Origin: Margaritifera margaritifera
Lineage: Eukaryota; Mollusca; Bivalvia; Unionida; Margaritiferidae
Direction: 5' to 3'
DNA length: 64,000 bases
Assembly (NCBI GenBank): GCA_029931535.1
Contig: JAQPZY010001128.1
Location: 1,084,501-1,148,500, forward strand
Shown here: piece by piece, positions 31,961 to 43,609 of the stretch
How positions within the stretch are numbered: position 1 is the stretch's first letter
Layout: each line of letters begins with the position of its first letter
Made by a program: the position numbers and the translations under genes
Notes under the pieces: generated by a model
Seen by the model: only the letters and a program-made list of their open reading frames with translations
Told to the model about the DNA's origin: nothing
Database searches by the model: none

Positions 31961-33362
31961 TTTTAGCTCTACTGGTCATAGACCAGAAGAGCTTATGGGA
32001 TGGGATGTTGTCGATATTTCATCATCCGTAGGTCAGTTAGCACAAGTTTGTTATCGCTACTCCTCCTAAACTACTTGAAACTTTACACACTTTCATCCCA
32101 TGGTCTAGTTGGTCCTAAATGAAAATGGTGCTGCTCAGACACACAATATGGCTGCCACAGTGGCCATCTTTAAAATCTTGTTATCGCTACTCCTCCTAAA
32201 TGGACGGTCATATAAACATTGGATTTTTACTCAGAGACTTCTTATGATGTCTAGTTGGTCCTAAATGAAAATGGCACTGATCTGACATCCAGTATGGCTG
32301 CCACAGTGGCCATCTTGAAAATCTTGTTATTGCTACTGTTGCTGAATGGATTGTCACATCAACACGGGGTTTTCACTAAAAGACTTCTTATGATGTCTAG
32401 TTGGTCCTAAATGAAAATGGTGCCAATCTGTCATCCAATATGGACACCAGAGCAGCCATCTTGAAAATCTTGTTATCATTACTCCTCCTAAATAGATGGT
32501 CATATTGGGTTTTTTCTAAAAGACTTATTATGACTTGTTATGATGTCCAATTGGTCAGAAATGAAAATGGTGCAGATCTGATGTCCAATATTGCCACCAT
32601 GGCAGCCATCTTTAAAATCTTGTTATCACTACTCCTCCTGAATGGATGGTCATATGAACATCGGGTTTTCACTAAAAGACTTCTTATGATGTCTGCCTGA
32701 TCCTAAATAGAGATTATGCCAATCTGACATCCAATAAGGCCACCAGAGCAGCCATCTTAAAAACCTATTTATCACAACTTGACTTAAACAGTCAGTCATA
32801 CTGATGTGGGATTTTCACAAGAAGACTTCTTATGATGTCCAGTTGGTCTAAAATGAAAATAGTGCTGATCTTGCAATGGCAGCAATCTCGAAAATATTGT
32901 TATTGCTACTCCTGAATGGATGGTCATATTTTGAAAATACTGTTATCTCAACTCCTCTCCAAATGGATGGCTATATCAACATGGGGTTTTCACCAATAGA
33001 CTTCTTATGATACCTAGTTGGTCCTAAATGAAAATGGCACCAGTCATACATCCAATATGGCTGTCATGACAACTGTCTTGAAAGTCTTGTCGCCACTACT
33101 CCCCCTGAATGGATGATCATTATGACACTGGGTTTTCACCAAAAGACTTCTAATGATGTCCACTTTGTCCTAAATGAAAATGGTGCCAGACTTACCTCCA
33201 ATATGTGTAACACAGCAGCTAATTTAAAAATCTTGTTATTGCTGAAGAATATCAGAGATGGTTTCAACACTCAACAGTTAAATGGAAGAAATGGTCTTAT
33301 CTTGAATTCCTGGAAATTCTTTTTGCCCAGTAAAGTAACAGTTCCATTGAGGGACTCTTGTT
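31961..33362 (-). mobile_element. tandem-core dispersed repeat, copy 3 (inverted)
   Basis: Minus-strand copy: starts at left with the tail complement TTTTAGCTCTACTGGTCATA and ends with the head complement TTGAGGGACTCTTGT. Core of about eight to nine units; the spacing between CTTGTTAT anchors is 144-146 bp. ORFs 32401-32700 and 33113-33367 are tandem-unit read-throughs. Confidence 0.8.
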
Positions 33363-33860
33363 TATAATGCTGTACATGGGAGCCATAAAAATGACCAGCA
33401 TTACAAGTCATGGAACCTTATACTGAGGGATGTTACAACAAGGTTATGTCATAATAGTGCATTAAAAGAAACAAAAAAATAGGGTATATAATGATGTAAA
33501 ATCATATTATAATTGGTTCTCATTATCTGAGATGGATTAATTATGGTACAGTGTTCCCTCATTATAATACTGTTAATGGGAGCAAGAAATGTTACCCACA
33601 CTATACGTGAGAAAACATCATTCTGAGGAATGTTCCAAACAGGCTGGATCATAATAGTGCATACAAACATGAAATAGAGCATTTAATGATGTGAAATCAT
33701 GCAATTGGTTTTCATAAGAACTAAAAATAAAGTGAAATAAATTAGGTAATAATAAATCAGAATTTTGTTTGACTTAATAAGATCCATAACCATACCCACA
33801 TTACAAGAAGGGCAGCAGTATAATAAGGTACTTTATAGTGAGGGACCCATATTAGAATGA
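33363..33860. repeat. duplicated ~185-bp repeat, MITE-like
   Basis: 33363-33520 and 33548-33710 share GGAACCTTA/GGAATGTT-type and TCATAATAGTGCAT...AATGATGT(A/G)AAATCAT blocks. A third, inverted end (TTATAGTGAGGGACCC, 33828-33845) mirrors GTGTTCCCTCATTATAA at 33552. Non-coding. Confidence 0.5.
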
Positions 33861-34159
33861 TGCACAGTCTTGGTGTTTAGCCTTCTCTTGCCTGTGACGT
33901 TAAATGCTTGAACCAACCCAATCAACAACAATTTTAAGTTTTTTCATGATTTCCTGTATGTGATCTATACATGCAAGTTGAAAAAATTGGCTGTAAAAAC
34001 TATGGATGCATATGGGCCCCAAAACTGGGTCAAAACCCAAAACTGGGTCAAAATTTTAAAACTCTTTACAGGACTAACATTTTTAAAGGTTTGACAGAGC
34101 TAAGATGGTAGCAAACAAGAAGTTTGGGGAATTCTATGTCTTGCTTTGGCATAATCCTA

Positions 34160-34760
34160 AAACCTTGTTAAGACAATAGAGCAATAAGAGTAGGTCACTG
34201 TGACCTTAACAGTAGGTCAATGAGGTTATTAATATCCCTACAATAAACACATCCATCAAATGTCATGACTGTACACACATCATTATATATGGAACTGAGC
34301 TAAATGCAAACACTTAAACATAATCAGTGGAGCATGAAAAGTATGTCAGTGTGACCTACTTTTGTCCATGGTGAGTAGTAAGCTTCAAGATGAATACATC
34401 CATCAAGTTTCATGACTGTCCATACAACAGTGTCAGAGAAACTGACCCAATGCAAAAACTTAACAGAATCGCTGAAGCATAAAAAATAGGTCACTGCACC
34501 TACATTTTCTCCATGGTGATTAGCACCTTCCAAGATCATACATACAACTGTGTCAGAGAAAATAAGCTAACTGCAAAAACTTAAATAATTGCAGGAGAGT
34601 GAAAATTAGGTCACTGTCACTTACTTTTGTCCATGGTGAGCAGTACTCTCCAAGATGACTATACCCATCAAGTTCCATGACTGTACATATAATAGTGTCA
34701 GAGAAAAGTAGCTAAATGCAAAATCTTAATGTTGATGCTTATGACCATGACATTGAATAT
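34160..34760 (+). repeat. degenerate tandem repeat, ~125-130 bp unit, four to five copies
   Basis: Each unit has TAGGTCACTG, CTCCATGGTGA, CATCAAGTTTCATGACTGT and GTGTCAGAGAAA. Copies near 34190, 34340, 34480, 34610. Confidence 0.75.
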
Positions 34761-34826
34761 AGTCAGAAAAGTGCTTGCAGTTTATAACCTATGCTTTGCC
34801 AGCAAGATAAATATCATGGATGTAAA

Positions 34827-34925
34827 CAAAAGTCCCTTGAAGGGACTGATGCTCTGCAGGCTGAAAGAATTGACAGGACTCTAAGATAAGTCTATTTCTT
34901 ATGTTTTTATATTTTTAACTGCCAG
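34827..34925 (+). repeat. head fragment of the tandem-core repeat
   Basis: ACAAAAGTCCCTTGAAGGGACTGATGC and GAAAGAATTGACAGGA, cut by the following SINE. Confidence 0.6.
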
Positions 34926-35108
34926 GTATGTGCTGCAGCAGCTCAGTTGATAAAGAGTTGGACTCGTAACTCAACAGTTGCAGGTTCATTAGCCGCTCAT
35001 GCCAGCCTGGGTCAACAGTATTTATGTGTCCTTGGGAAATGTATTTAGCTTCTATTTTCTCAGCATGATATAGCCAATAAAGTGCTGTTAAAAACCAAAC
35101 AACAACAA
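34926..35108 (+). mobile_element. tRNA-derived SINE, copy 4
   Basis: A box CAGCTCAGTTGATAAAGAG, B-box-like GCAGGTTCATTAGCC, body with CAGCATGATATAGCCAATAA and tail AAAAACCAAACAACAACAAC. Confidence 0.78.
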
Positions 35109-35384
35109 CATCATTAAACCATCTCTGATATTTCTGAAGAACTCCAACATACTGTACCAAATTCAATAACTAAATAATTTCTTACATGTTCAAGTTAACA
35201 TAATCACAAAATACATGTACCTGTTAAGTATAGAACAAAATTCTTTGTTATGGCATTTGACCTTGAAATTGATATCATGGCTAGAAGATAACTGAACTTG
35301 TCTCAGACAATGTTAAGATATGCCCATATGCTAAGTTTGGTTAAATCTATAATTATTATATTTTTAGAAAAGTTATTGAACTGG

Positions 35385-35805
35385 TATTATTCCGATATAT
35401 CCCCAAACAGGCATTATTTAAGGTATTCTTCTGATATATCCCCAAACAGGCATTATTTAAGGTATTATTCCAATATATCCCCAAACAGGCATTATTTAAG
35501 GTATTTTTCCGATATATCCCCAAACAGGCATTATTTAAGGTATTCTTCCGATATATCCACAAACAGGCATTATTTAAGGTATTCTTCCGATATATCCCCA
35601 AACAGGCATTATTTAAGGTATTCTTCCGATATATCCCCAAACAGACATTATTTAAGGTATTCTTCCGATATATCCCCAAACAAGCATTATTTAAGGTATT
35701 CTTCCGATATATCCACAAACAGGCATTATTTAAGGTATTCTTCCGATATATCCACAAACAGGCATTATTTAAGGTATTCTTCCGATATATCCACAAACAG
35801 GCTTT
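35385..35805. repeat. 39-bp minisatellite, about 11 copies
   Basis: Unit GATATATCCCCAAACAGGCATTATTTAAGGTATTCTTCC, in pieces; 39 is a multiple of three, so both strands stay open and give spurious ORFs of 169 and 146 codons. Confidence 0.95.
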
Positions 35806-36084
35806 GATAAAAAAAATCTATTCATACTTGTTTATATTATCACACTGAGAAGACAGTACAGCTAGAGTCCTTAGTCTTTTGACCTGAAAATAAATGTCAG
35901 AGTGCTATCATCTTACTTATTGGAATGCAACTAAATGTCAAAAGTCACTTGTATATCAGAGACGGTCCTTGGATCCCAAATTTGGAATAAGTCACTTCTC
36001 CATCCAAGCAGAACAGGAAGAAGTAAGATGTCCACAAGGGAGTCTTTATACATTTTATGATGATACCAAAGCGATATAATTTAT

Positions 36085-36225
36085 AAAAATAATAATAATA
36101 ATAATAATGATAATAATATTAATAATAATTTTAGTATTAGTATTACAGTAGTAGTAGCAGTAGTAGTAGTAGTTGTTCTTGAAGTGGTAGTAAAATGCTG
36201 GTACCTGCTGCTGCTGCTACTGCTG
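36085..36225. repeat. trinucleotide microsatellites (AAT)n, (GTA)n, (CTG)n
   Basis: AATAATAAT at 36088-36125, GTAGTAGCAGTAGTAG near 36150-36175, CTGCTGCTGCTACTGCTG near 36207-36225. Confidence 0.85.
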
Positions 36226-36338
36226 TGGCAATGCACATTTTAGAAATGTAAAAAGTACATCCCAATGGCTCCTACCAGGTCTAAAAAGTGCGCAAATATC
36301 TTTGTTGGCTTCTTATTTACTCAAGAAATTAAAACATA

Positions 36339-36739
36339 CATCATTATCACTGGCACTTGGACTGTGGCTTTATTAATTTCCACAATAAATATTCACTTTT
36401 CCAGGATAATATTAGTGTACAAGGAAACTGTAGGAAACCGTGATATAGTCTGACTGAACCACAACTGTAGGAAACCGTGATATAGTCTGACTGAACCACA
36501 ACTGTAGGAAACCGTGATATAGTCTGACTGAACCACAACTGTAGGAAACCGTGATATAGTCTGACTGAACCACAACTGTAGGAAACCATGATATAGTCTG
36601 ACTGAACCACAACTGTAGGAAACCGTGATATAGTCTGACTGAACCCCAACTGATTCAATGTGTATAATGCTGGAGAAGTGAATATTTAGTGCACAAATTA
36701 ATAAATCCATGCCCCAAGCACCTGTGATTATTATCAGTC
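36339..36739. mobile_element. foldback element with a 37-bp minisatellite core
   Basis: Arms of about 80 bp (36339-36420 and 36660-36739) are imperfect inverted repeats sharing AAGTGAATATTTA and AAATTAATAAA blocks. The loop (36425-36655) is six copies of AACTGTAGGAAACCGTGATA plus TAGTCTGACTGAACCAC (37 bp). ORFs here come from the repeat. Confidence 0.65.
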
Positions 36740-36843
36740 TTCCTGTCATGAGTCTTTCATACTGAGTTTTTAATTTCTCATGCTCGATAAACCAGTCCCC
36801 TCTAGAATTTATTTTTGACATTTTAGTCCACATTGTTTCCTCC
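36722..36843 (-). CDS. possible host exon beside the foldback element
   Basis: An acceptor-like TTGCATACAG (minus, intron side 36844-36845) leads into an open frame with protein-like composition (MSKINSRGDWFIEHEKLKTQ then YERLMTG). A possible GT donor lies at 36721, at the edge of the foldback element. No family recognised. The exon could as well be chance or TE-derived. Confidence 0.22.
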
Positions 36844-36845
36844 CT

Positions 36846-38549
36846 GTATGCAACTTTTGAAATAAATGCTGCAGTGTTTGTAATGAAGATTTCATCTTCT
36901 CTTCTTTACATTTTCTATCAATGATCATGAACCATGTGCCCTCTATTGGCGCCAAAGCTAATAAAAATCAGTAGGTAAGACATTCTTTAGTCAATGAAAT
37001 TAATCATCATACGCTTCTTTGGCACTGAGTGCACTCTATTCATTAAGCTTGTGATGCACTCGATTCAGTCTAAAATCAACTTTGATCTTTATTTTCTTGG
37101 ATCTTTTCTTATGGGCACCATGGAGGGAACTTTCTTGCGCCAAAGATAAAAAAGGGTTATTGGCACAAGGGCACAGCCTAAAATGAACCCTAACTATGGT
37201 GTAAAATTATTTCTTTATGTTGTTTATTACACTAGATGAAGAACAGCTTCTTTTTTTGATATTATTTCAAGTTTATAACAACAAAAGCTAATTGTCACTG
37301 GATATTATTTCATCTGAGGCTTATACCACATAGATAACTTGATGAACTTGAATCAACTTAAGTACTGTGTAACAGCAATGACAGGGAACTAGTTTAAGCA
37401 CAGTCTTGTTCTACCAGACTCTTGCATGTCTGTATGAGATCTACACCATATGAGGGTCTGGTAAAACATTTCACTGATCTTTGTTACATGTACCAAGAGA
37501 AGGTGCTTCAGTCAAACTTTCTCAAAGCAGAACCATAAAAATATTTCTTCCTATCTAAAAATTCATCTTGACATACTTTCTGCAATCATTTCAGCCAAAA
37601 TTCTATTGGAAACTTAAAAGGATATCATTAAAGATCACTTTGCAAACAGATATCGGATGCTGGAGGTCAGCATATCTCAATCAGCCAATGAAATTGTCCA
37701 TGTTTACTCAAAACTTGACATAATCTCATCATCACAATGATGAATTATGTCATCTCATCTAACTGGCCAATCAAATAATTTTTCGCAATTTTTATAAAGC
37801 TTCATTCTGGCATTACAAGGAAAACTCTTTCTATTTACCAAACCCTCACTTGGCAAAGATTTCATGGAGCTACACATGAGGTCTGGATGAATGAGATTAG
37901 TTTCAGCAAGAAGCGAGATTTGGTTCAACCTTCGATTTTTACCCATCTGCAATGCAAATAAATTGACCTCATGGAGCATCAGCAGATCATTTTGAAGTTT
38001 ATTCAGTCCAGAAAAAATAAACTGTACGTATTTAAAGTGACCCTTTAATACTTAGTGCTGTGTTTTTACCAATTTTTAGAAAAAGTCTATACTTCAATGT
38101 AACTTTACTACATGTACTGTCCTGAGGCTAGGACTTACTGGAAGTAGTAGAGCATGAATAATTACTGATGGTCAGGTGTAATAAGCACTGTTTAAATGAA
38201 CCTTTCTTGCAAGTACTGGTACTAATATCCAAAACTGCCAAACCGACTAGTGTGGATTTCTTAACCCACTGATGATAAAGTGCATTTTTAAATACTCTAA
38301 CCTGATAGCAAAAAAGTATGAGGCAAAATTAATATTGCTTTCCTGTTAATTGAGGGTGAAGTTTTACAACATAAAACGACTCTTTGTCCCAAAGTTACCC
38401 ACGAGGATGGTCCCTGGTACATGCAAAAGTCACTGTGTTCATAAGCTCAAAGAAGTACAAAAAAAATGCAAGCACTGACCTTTGACCTAACCGCAAGATC
38501 AATTAGGTCTGGTTTCAAACTCCTTCACAACAGTGCGGATATACTGGTA
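36846..38549. other. no gene recognised
   Basis: Mostly non-coding. An ORF at 37755-37979 (minus, 74 codons) has no recognised domain. CTATTGGCGCCAAAG and CTTGCGCCAAAG at 36945 and 37135 are weakly inverted, possibly an old repeat. Confidence 0.35.
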
Positions 38550-38840
38550 GTAAAATATGTACCATTTTCATCCAGAACCATTAACATATTGCATGACATG
38601 TTTTAGTGAAAACCCATGTCAATGACACCATTCATGCAAAAGGAGTTGCAATAACAAGATTTTGAGATGGCCACAATGGTGTGATGCTGGAAGTCAGATG
38701 TGCTCTATTATCATTGAGATCCAGTTACATATTGCTTTAATACTAGTGTTTTAGTGCTTTTGGAAAAACTCTCATGTGGATACAACCATAACATCCATTT
38801 AGGAGAAGTTGCCATATAACGATTTTCTGCGTGGGCATCA
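38550..38840 (+). repeat. core fragment of the tandem-core repeat
   Basis: Two decayed units with ACCATTTTCATCCAGAACCA, TTTTAGTGAAAACCCATGTC and AATAACAAGATTTTGAGATG. Confidence 0.55.
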
Positions 38841-38939
38841 AGGCGTTGAAATTAGATTATACTCGCGTGCGACCAATCTGGTCATGTGCGAGGGAATGGC
38901 ATCAAGGCAGTCAGTTTGAAGGTTTTATAGCATCATTTT

Positions 38940-40198
38940 AACAAGAGTCCCTTAAAGGGACTGACACTCTACTGGGCAAAAAGAATTTCCAGGAATTCAA
39001 GATAAGACCATTTCTGCCTTTTAACTGTCGAGTGTTGAAACCATCTCTGATATTCTTCAGCAATAACAAGATTTTCAAATTAGCTGCTGTGGTGGACATA
39101 TTGGATATCAGACTGGCACCATTTTCATTTAGGACAAAGTAGACATAATTAGAAGTCTTTTGGTGAAAACCCCCATGTCATAATGATCATCCATTCAGGG
39201 GGAGTAGTGACAACAATATTTTCATAAAAGCCAGCATGGCAGCCATAACTGATGTACGACTGGTACCATTTTCATTTAGAACCAACTAGGTATCATAAGA
39301 AGTCTATTGGTGATGTTGATATAGCCATCCACATAAGAATAGAGATAACAATATTTTGAAGATTGCCACTGTGGTATCCATATTGAGGGTTAGTCATTTT
39401 TACTTAGGACCAAGTAGACACTATAAAAACTCTTATGATGAAAAGCCCATGTCAAAATGACTTTTTCTTTTAGAGGAGTAGCTAAAACAAGATTTTCAAC
39501 ATGGCCACATAATGAATGTCAGATTAGCACCATTTTAATTTAAGACCAACAAAACATTATGAGAAGTCTTTTAGTGAAAACTCCATGATGATATGACCAT
39601 TCATTAGGGAGAAGTAGTGATAACAAGATTTTAAAGCTGGCCACCGTGGCAGCCATATTAGACCCCAGATTAGCACCATATATGACTTTCCCTTCAGGAG
39701 GAGTAGCAATAAAAAGATTTTCTAGATGGATGCTCTGGCAGCCATATTGGACGTTAGATTGGCACCATTTTCATTTAAGACCAACTGGACATCATAAGAA
39801 GTCTTTTGGTGAAAACTCCACATAAACCTCATGTTGATATGACCATCCATTCAGAAGGAGTAGCGATAACAAGATTTTCAAGATGGCTGCTCTGTGGCCG
39901 TCATACTGGATGTCACATCGGCACCATGTTCATTTAAGACCAACTGGACATCATAAGAAGTCTTTTGGTGAAAACTCCACATAAATATAACTTTCTGTTC
40001 AGGGGGAGTTGCAATAAAAAGATTTTCAAGACGGCTGCCATGGTGGCCATATTGGACTTCACATCGGCACCATTTTTATTTAGGACCAACTAGACATCAT
40101 AAGTCTTTTAGTGAAAATCCCATGCTGATATGACCATCCATGAAGGTAGAATTGCAATAACAGAATTTTCAAGATCGCTGCTGTGGCGGCCATATTGG
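38940..40198 (+). mobile_element. tandem-core dispersed repeat, copy 4 (3' truncated)
   Basis: Start AACAAGAGTCCCTTAAAGGG, shared head, about eight units, ending abruptly at GGCCATATTGGACCCCAATC with no tail. Confidence 0.78.
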
Positions 40199-41204
40199 AC
40201 CCCAATCAGGCAAAGTAGTAACAAGAAGAGTTTTCTTCCAGTGTTGTTGGTCCAGTGGTATAACTACCGCCCCTACAATGCAGGGGGTGGGCATTCTTGG
40301 TGGCGTTTCCTAGTTATTCTGAAAAATAGACTAGTTGCAGGGGTTCATTGTGAAGAACACAAGTGTATTTTATTGGATTTTTCTTCTGTGTAACACAGAG
40401 TACTGAGCATTTATCTGGGTGTAAGGACATAAGTAATTTTCCCCATCTTAACATTGGATGTAGGTCTTGTTGTATACTCATTTCTCCTATTCTCGCAGGT
40501 TTCCTAATCTTGCGGTATTGACTACTTCCTTTGTAAATAGATCATTGAATCATCTGCCGGTTGTTTATTATGCAAGCACAGTCAGATGATTGTTTACATA
40601 TCGCTCATTAAAAAAATATGGTAGACAATATGGGTGATTGTACTGCAACCGTGACATCATCCCGGAATGTTGCAATCGTGTACGACTCTAACTACTTATA
40701 TAAATAATATGGCACATAATATAAATGAAATTATGCCAGTAATTCATATTGATTGATTATTACCAGAGTTTCCCTTTGACCCGTACTCCCGGGTTTTGAT
40801 GCAGGATTTTATATCTGACCTGAAACTTCACTAATCAATTATAATTGGTCTAAAAAAAAAATCGAAGTCGTCTGCTTCAGAAATAAAATGTGCTATTTAT
40901 TAGGGATTTTGATGTGCTGAATTCAAATATGACAATTAAAACAACTGATTGGCTACTGTTTCCAAGATATTTAAGTTTTTACATTTTATGTCTATGTATA
41001 TTGTGTACATAGTAGAGTTTTAATCATAAATTGCAAACCTAGGTCTTTTCATGTGTTTATGGTTGCTTTACATGATAATATTTCACCTGTCCTGTTTATG
41101 TAACACTTTAAAAAACAGCAAAAGGGCTATATAAATAAAAAATATATTGAAACAAAAGTCAAAAAACTATTATGTATATATAAGCACACAGTTTAGTCCT
41201 TATT
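40199..41204. other. no gene recognised
   Basis: Has an incomplete tRNA-like string near 40245-40300 (GGTCCAGTGGTATAACTACC). The rest is AT-rich. Confidence 0.35.
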
Positions 41205-42884
41205 CAGTGTCTACTCGGCACTTCTTGGCTTGTCTCTTGTATTCATTAAATGGAGCATCTCTTGTCACTGTCCAGCATTAGTCTGCAAGCATTGATGGGC
41301 TCCATTTGACCTGATCGTGTTTCTCCATTGTTGCAATGTCCTGGTGAAATCACTCGCCATGCTCGTTGCTCACTGCTAAGCAGTTCGGTGGAAACAAATC
41401 TAGATGAGAGTGCAAAAAATGTATCTTTAGTGACATGTTGCAACCATGGCTTTTTTATGCCTTGAGGAGGTTTTCCACCAACTCCCTGTAGTTGTCTGCC
41501 TTGTTGTTTCCGAGAAAATTTGTTGCCACTAACTGGAAGGCTTTCTATGCCGTCTTTTCCTTGCCACGCAGTGCACGGTGAAATGCATCATCTGGAAAAA
41601 GTTCATGAATCTGAGGACCAACAAAGACACCTTCTTTTATCTTAGCTTCAATTAACCTTGGAAATTTTCCATGGAGGTACTTGAAAGCTGCTTGTGTTTT
41701 GTCCATGGCCTTGACAAAGTTCTTCATCAGACCCAGCTTGATGTGTAAGGGTGGTAACAAAATCTTCCTTGATTCAACAAGTGGTGGATGCTGAACACTT
41801 TTCATCTCATGCTCCAATGACGGTCGGAGAGACCAATCTCTCGATGTAGTGGGAATCTCTCGCACGACTATCCCATTCGCAGAGAAAACAGCAGTACTTT
41901 GTGTATCCAGTCTGCAAAACAAGCAAGACAGCAAGAACCTTGAAATCGCCACAAAGCTGCCACTGATGTTGGTCATAGTTTATGCACCTCAAAAGTTGTT
42001 TCATGTTTTCGTAGGTTTCCTTCATATGGACTGCATGACCGACTGGAATTGATGGCAAAAAACTGCCATTACGCAGCAAAACAGCTTTAAGACTCGTCTT
42101 CGATGAATCAATGAACAGTCTCTACACATCTGGATCATGAACGATGTTGAGGGCTGCCATCACACCATCGATGTTGTTGCAGGCTACAAGATCACCTTCC
42201 ATGAAGAAGAATGGGACAAGATCCTTTTGACGGTCACGGAACATGGAAACCCTAACATCACCTGCCAGGAGATTCCACTGCTGTAGTCTGGAGCCCAACA
42301 GCTCTGCCTTACTCTTGGGTAGTTCCAAATCCCTGACAAGGTCATTCAGTTCACCTTGTGTTATGAGGTGTGGTTCAGAGGAGGAGGATGGGAGAAAATA
42401 TGGGTCATGTGACATTGATGGTTCAGGAGTAGAAATTTCATCCTCTTCCTCGTCTGACTCAAGTGAGAATGATTTTGGTGCATCAGGAACCGGCAGTCCT
42501 TCTCCGTGGGGTACTGGGCGTATAACTGACTGAATGTTTGGATAATGCACAGTCCACTTTTTCTTCTTTGACACACCTTTCCCAACTGGAGGCACCATGC
42601 AAAGTAACAATTGCTGATATGATCTGTTGGCTCTCTCCAAATCATTGGCACTGCAAAAGGCATAGATTTCCTTTTCCTGTTCAACCACTGGCGAAGATTT
42701 GTTGCACAAGTGTTGCAGCATATGTGTGGCACCCACATCTTGTCCTGATCTCCAATTTTGCAGCCAAAATAAAGGTAATAGGCTTTCTTAACCATAGTGG
42801 TTATACTGCGCTTTTGTGATGCAAAAGTCACTTCACCACAAACATAGCAGAAGTTATCTCATTGTTCACACAAGTACGAGGCAT
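41205..42884 (-). pseudogene. transposon-derived ORF of a family widespread in animals, frameshifted
   Basis: Minus-strand fragments line up in order: an N-terminal Cys-rich part (ICCNTCATNLRQW, MPFAVPMIWREPTDH) around 42560-42840; an acidic/serine linker 42360-42480; GELNDLVRDLELPKSKAELL at 42270-42345; GDFKVLAVLLVLQTGYTKYC with CFLCEWDSRARD near 41850-41950; ILLPPLHIKLGLMKNFVKAM near 41690-41770; EGVFVGPQIHELFPDDAFHR near 41570-41640; and a C-terminal part (ISPGHCNN region in one frame, RFHQDIATMEK-like in another) to about 41205. The zinc-knuckle-like start and CFLCEWDSRA block recur in many repeated animal genes that I know as TE-derived, but I cannot name the superfamily. At least three frameshifts make it non-functional. 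Confidence 0.6.
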
Positions 42885-43576
42885 CTCTGCTCACTTTGGC
42901 TAAACAGAAATGTGTCCCTTTGCAAATTCAAACACTGACAAATAAGAGAGCATGACACTGTATGATTTGTAGAGCTGATATAGGGCAATTTCTTCAGCAG
43001 AGTGATGTAAGCTTAGTTATGATTGCATCATCCATGACTTCTAGGAATAACATAATGCAATTCATATCATGTATGACACAATACCAGCTTCAGATTGCAT
43101 CATTCATTGTTTTGCCTAAAAAGCAAGTACTGTCCAAACCCAGTCATAGATTTATTCATAGATCCAGTCAAAGATGTAATTTAGTCATTTCTGGTTTAAA
43201 ATGAGATCCCTTCCCTTTATAACTCACTTTTCCTCCGCCATTCCCAAGTCAAGGGTCGTATATACTGACCCAGTATAATATCTTTAAAACTAGAGCCAAT
43301 CAACAATTTTAAGCATCATTTTCGTTCTCAGTGACCCAGAATTAGTCAAGTTTGACAACAATTATTGCAGAAGCAATTTGGCTGTAGACCAGTGATCATT
43401 GTTCTCATGAGAAGTTGTGTGGGATTGTTGGATAACTGACATCAATGTCAACTTCGCTCTTTTCTTCTGAGAAGATAAACAGATTGTTTGACTCACACTC
43501 ATTGAAATAATTGTGATTTAACACCTCTTTATAAAGTAAAATGGCCAATCAGCTGTGATGACTAGGGGAATGAACA
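42885..43576. other. no gene recognised
   Basis: AT-rich with short ORFs only. A TATAAAG (about 43530) and a GGCCAATCAG (about 43545) lie just upstream of the possible exon at 43577. Confidence 0.35.
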
Positions 43577-43609
43577 ATGGCAAACAGAAATCAAAGAGGA
43601 TTGAATGGG
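43577..43609 (+). CDS. possible first coding exon of an unknown gene
   Basis: ATG followed by ten codons (MANRNQRGLNG) and a consensus donor GTAAGTA at 43610. A TATA-like box and a CCAAT box precede it. Too short to identify; no downstream exon was assigned. Confidence 0.2.

Noticed and set aside
22805..33367. ORFs within the tandem-core repeats
   Set aside because: They follow the ~145-bp unit, are interrupted irregularly and encode nothing recognisable.
35298..35807. 169-codon ORF
   Set aside because: Produced by the 39-bp minisatellite, open in both directions.
36393..36833. 146-codon minus-strand ORF as a gene
   Set aside because: Most of it is the 37-bp repeat; only the segment at 36722-36843 may be exonic.
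40240..40300. tRNA gene on the plus strand
   Set aside because: Only a D-arm-like and anticodon-arm-like string is present; no T arm or acceptor stem pairing was found.
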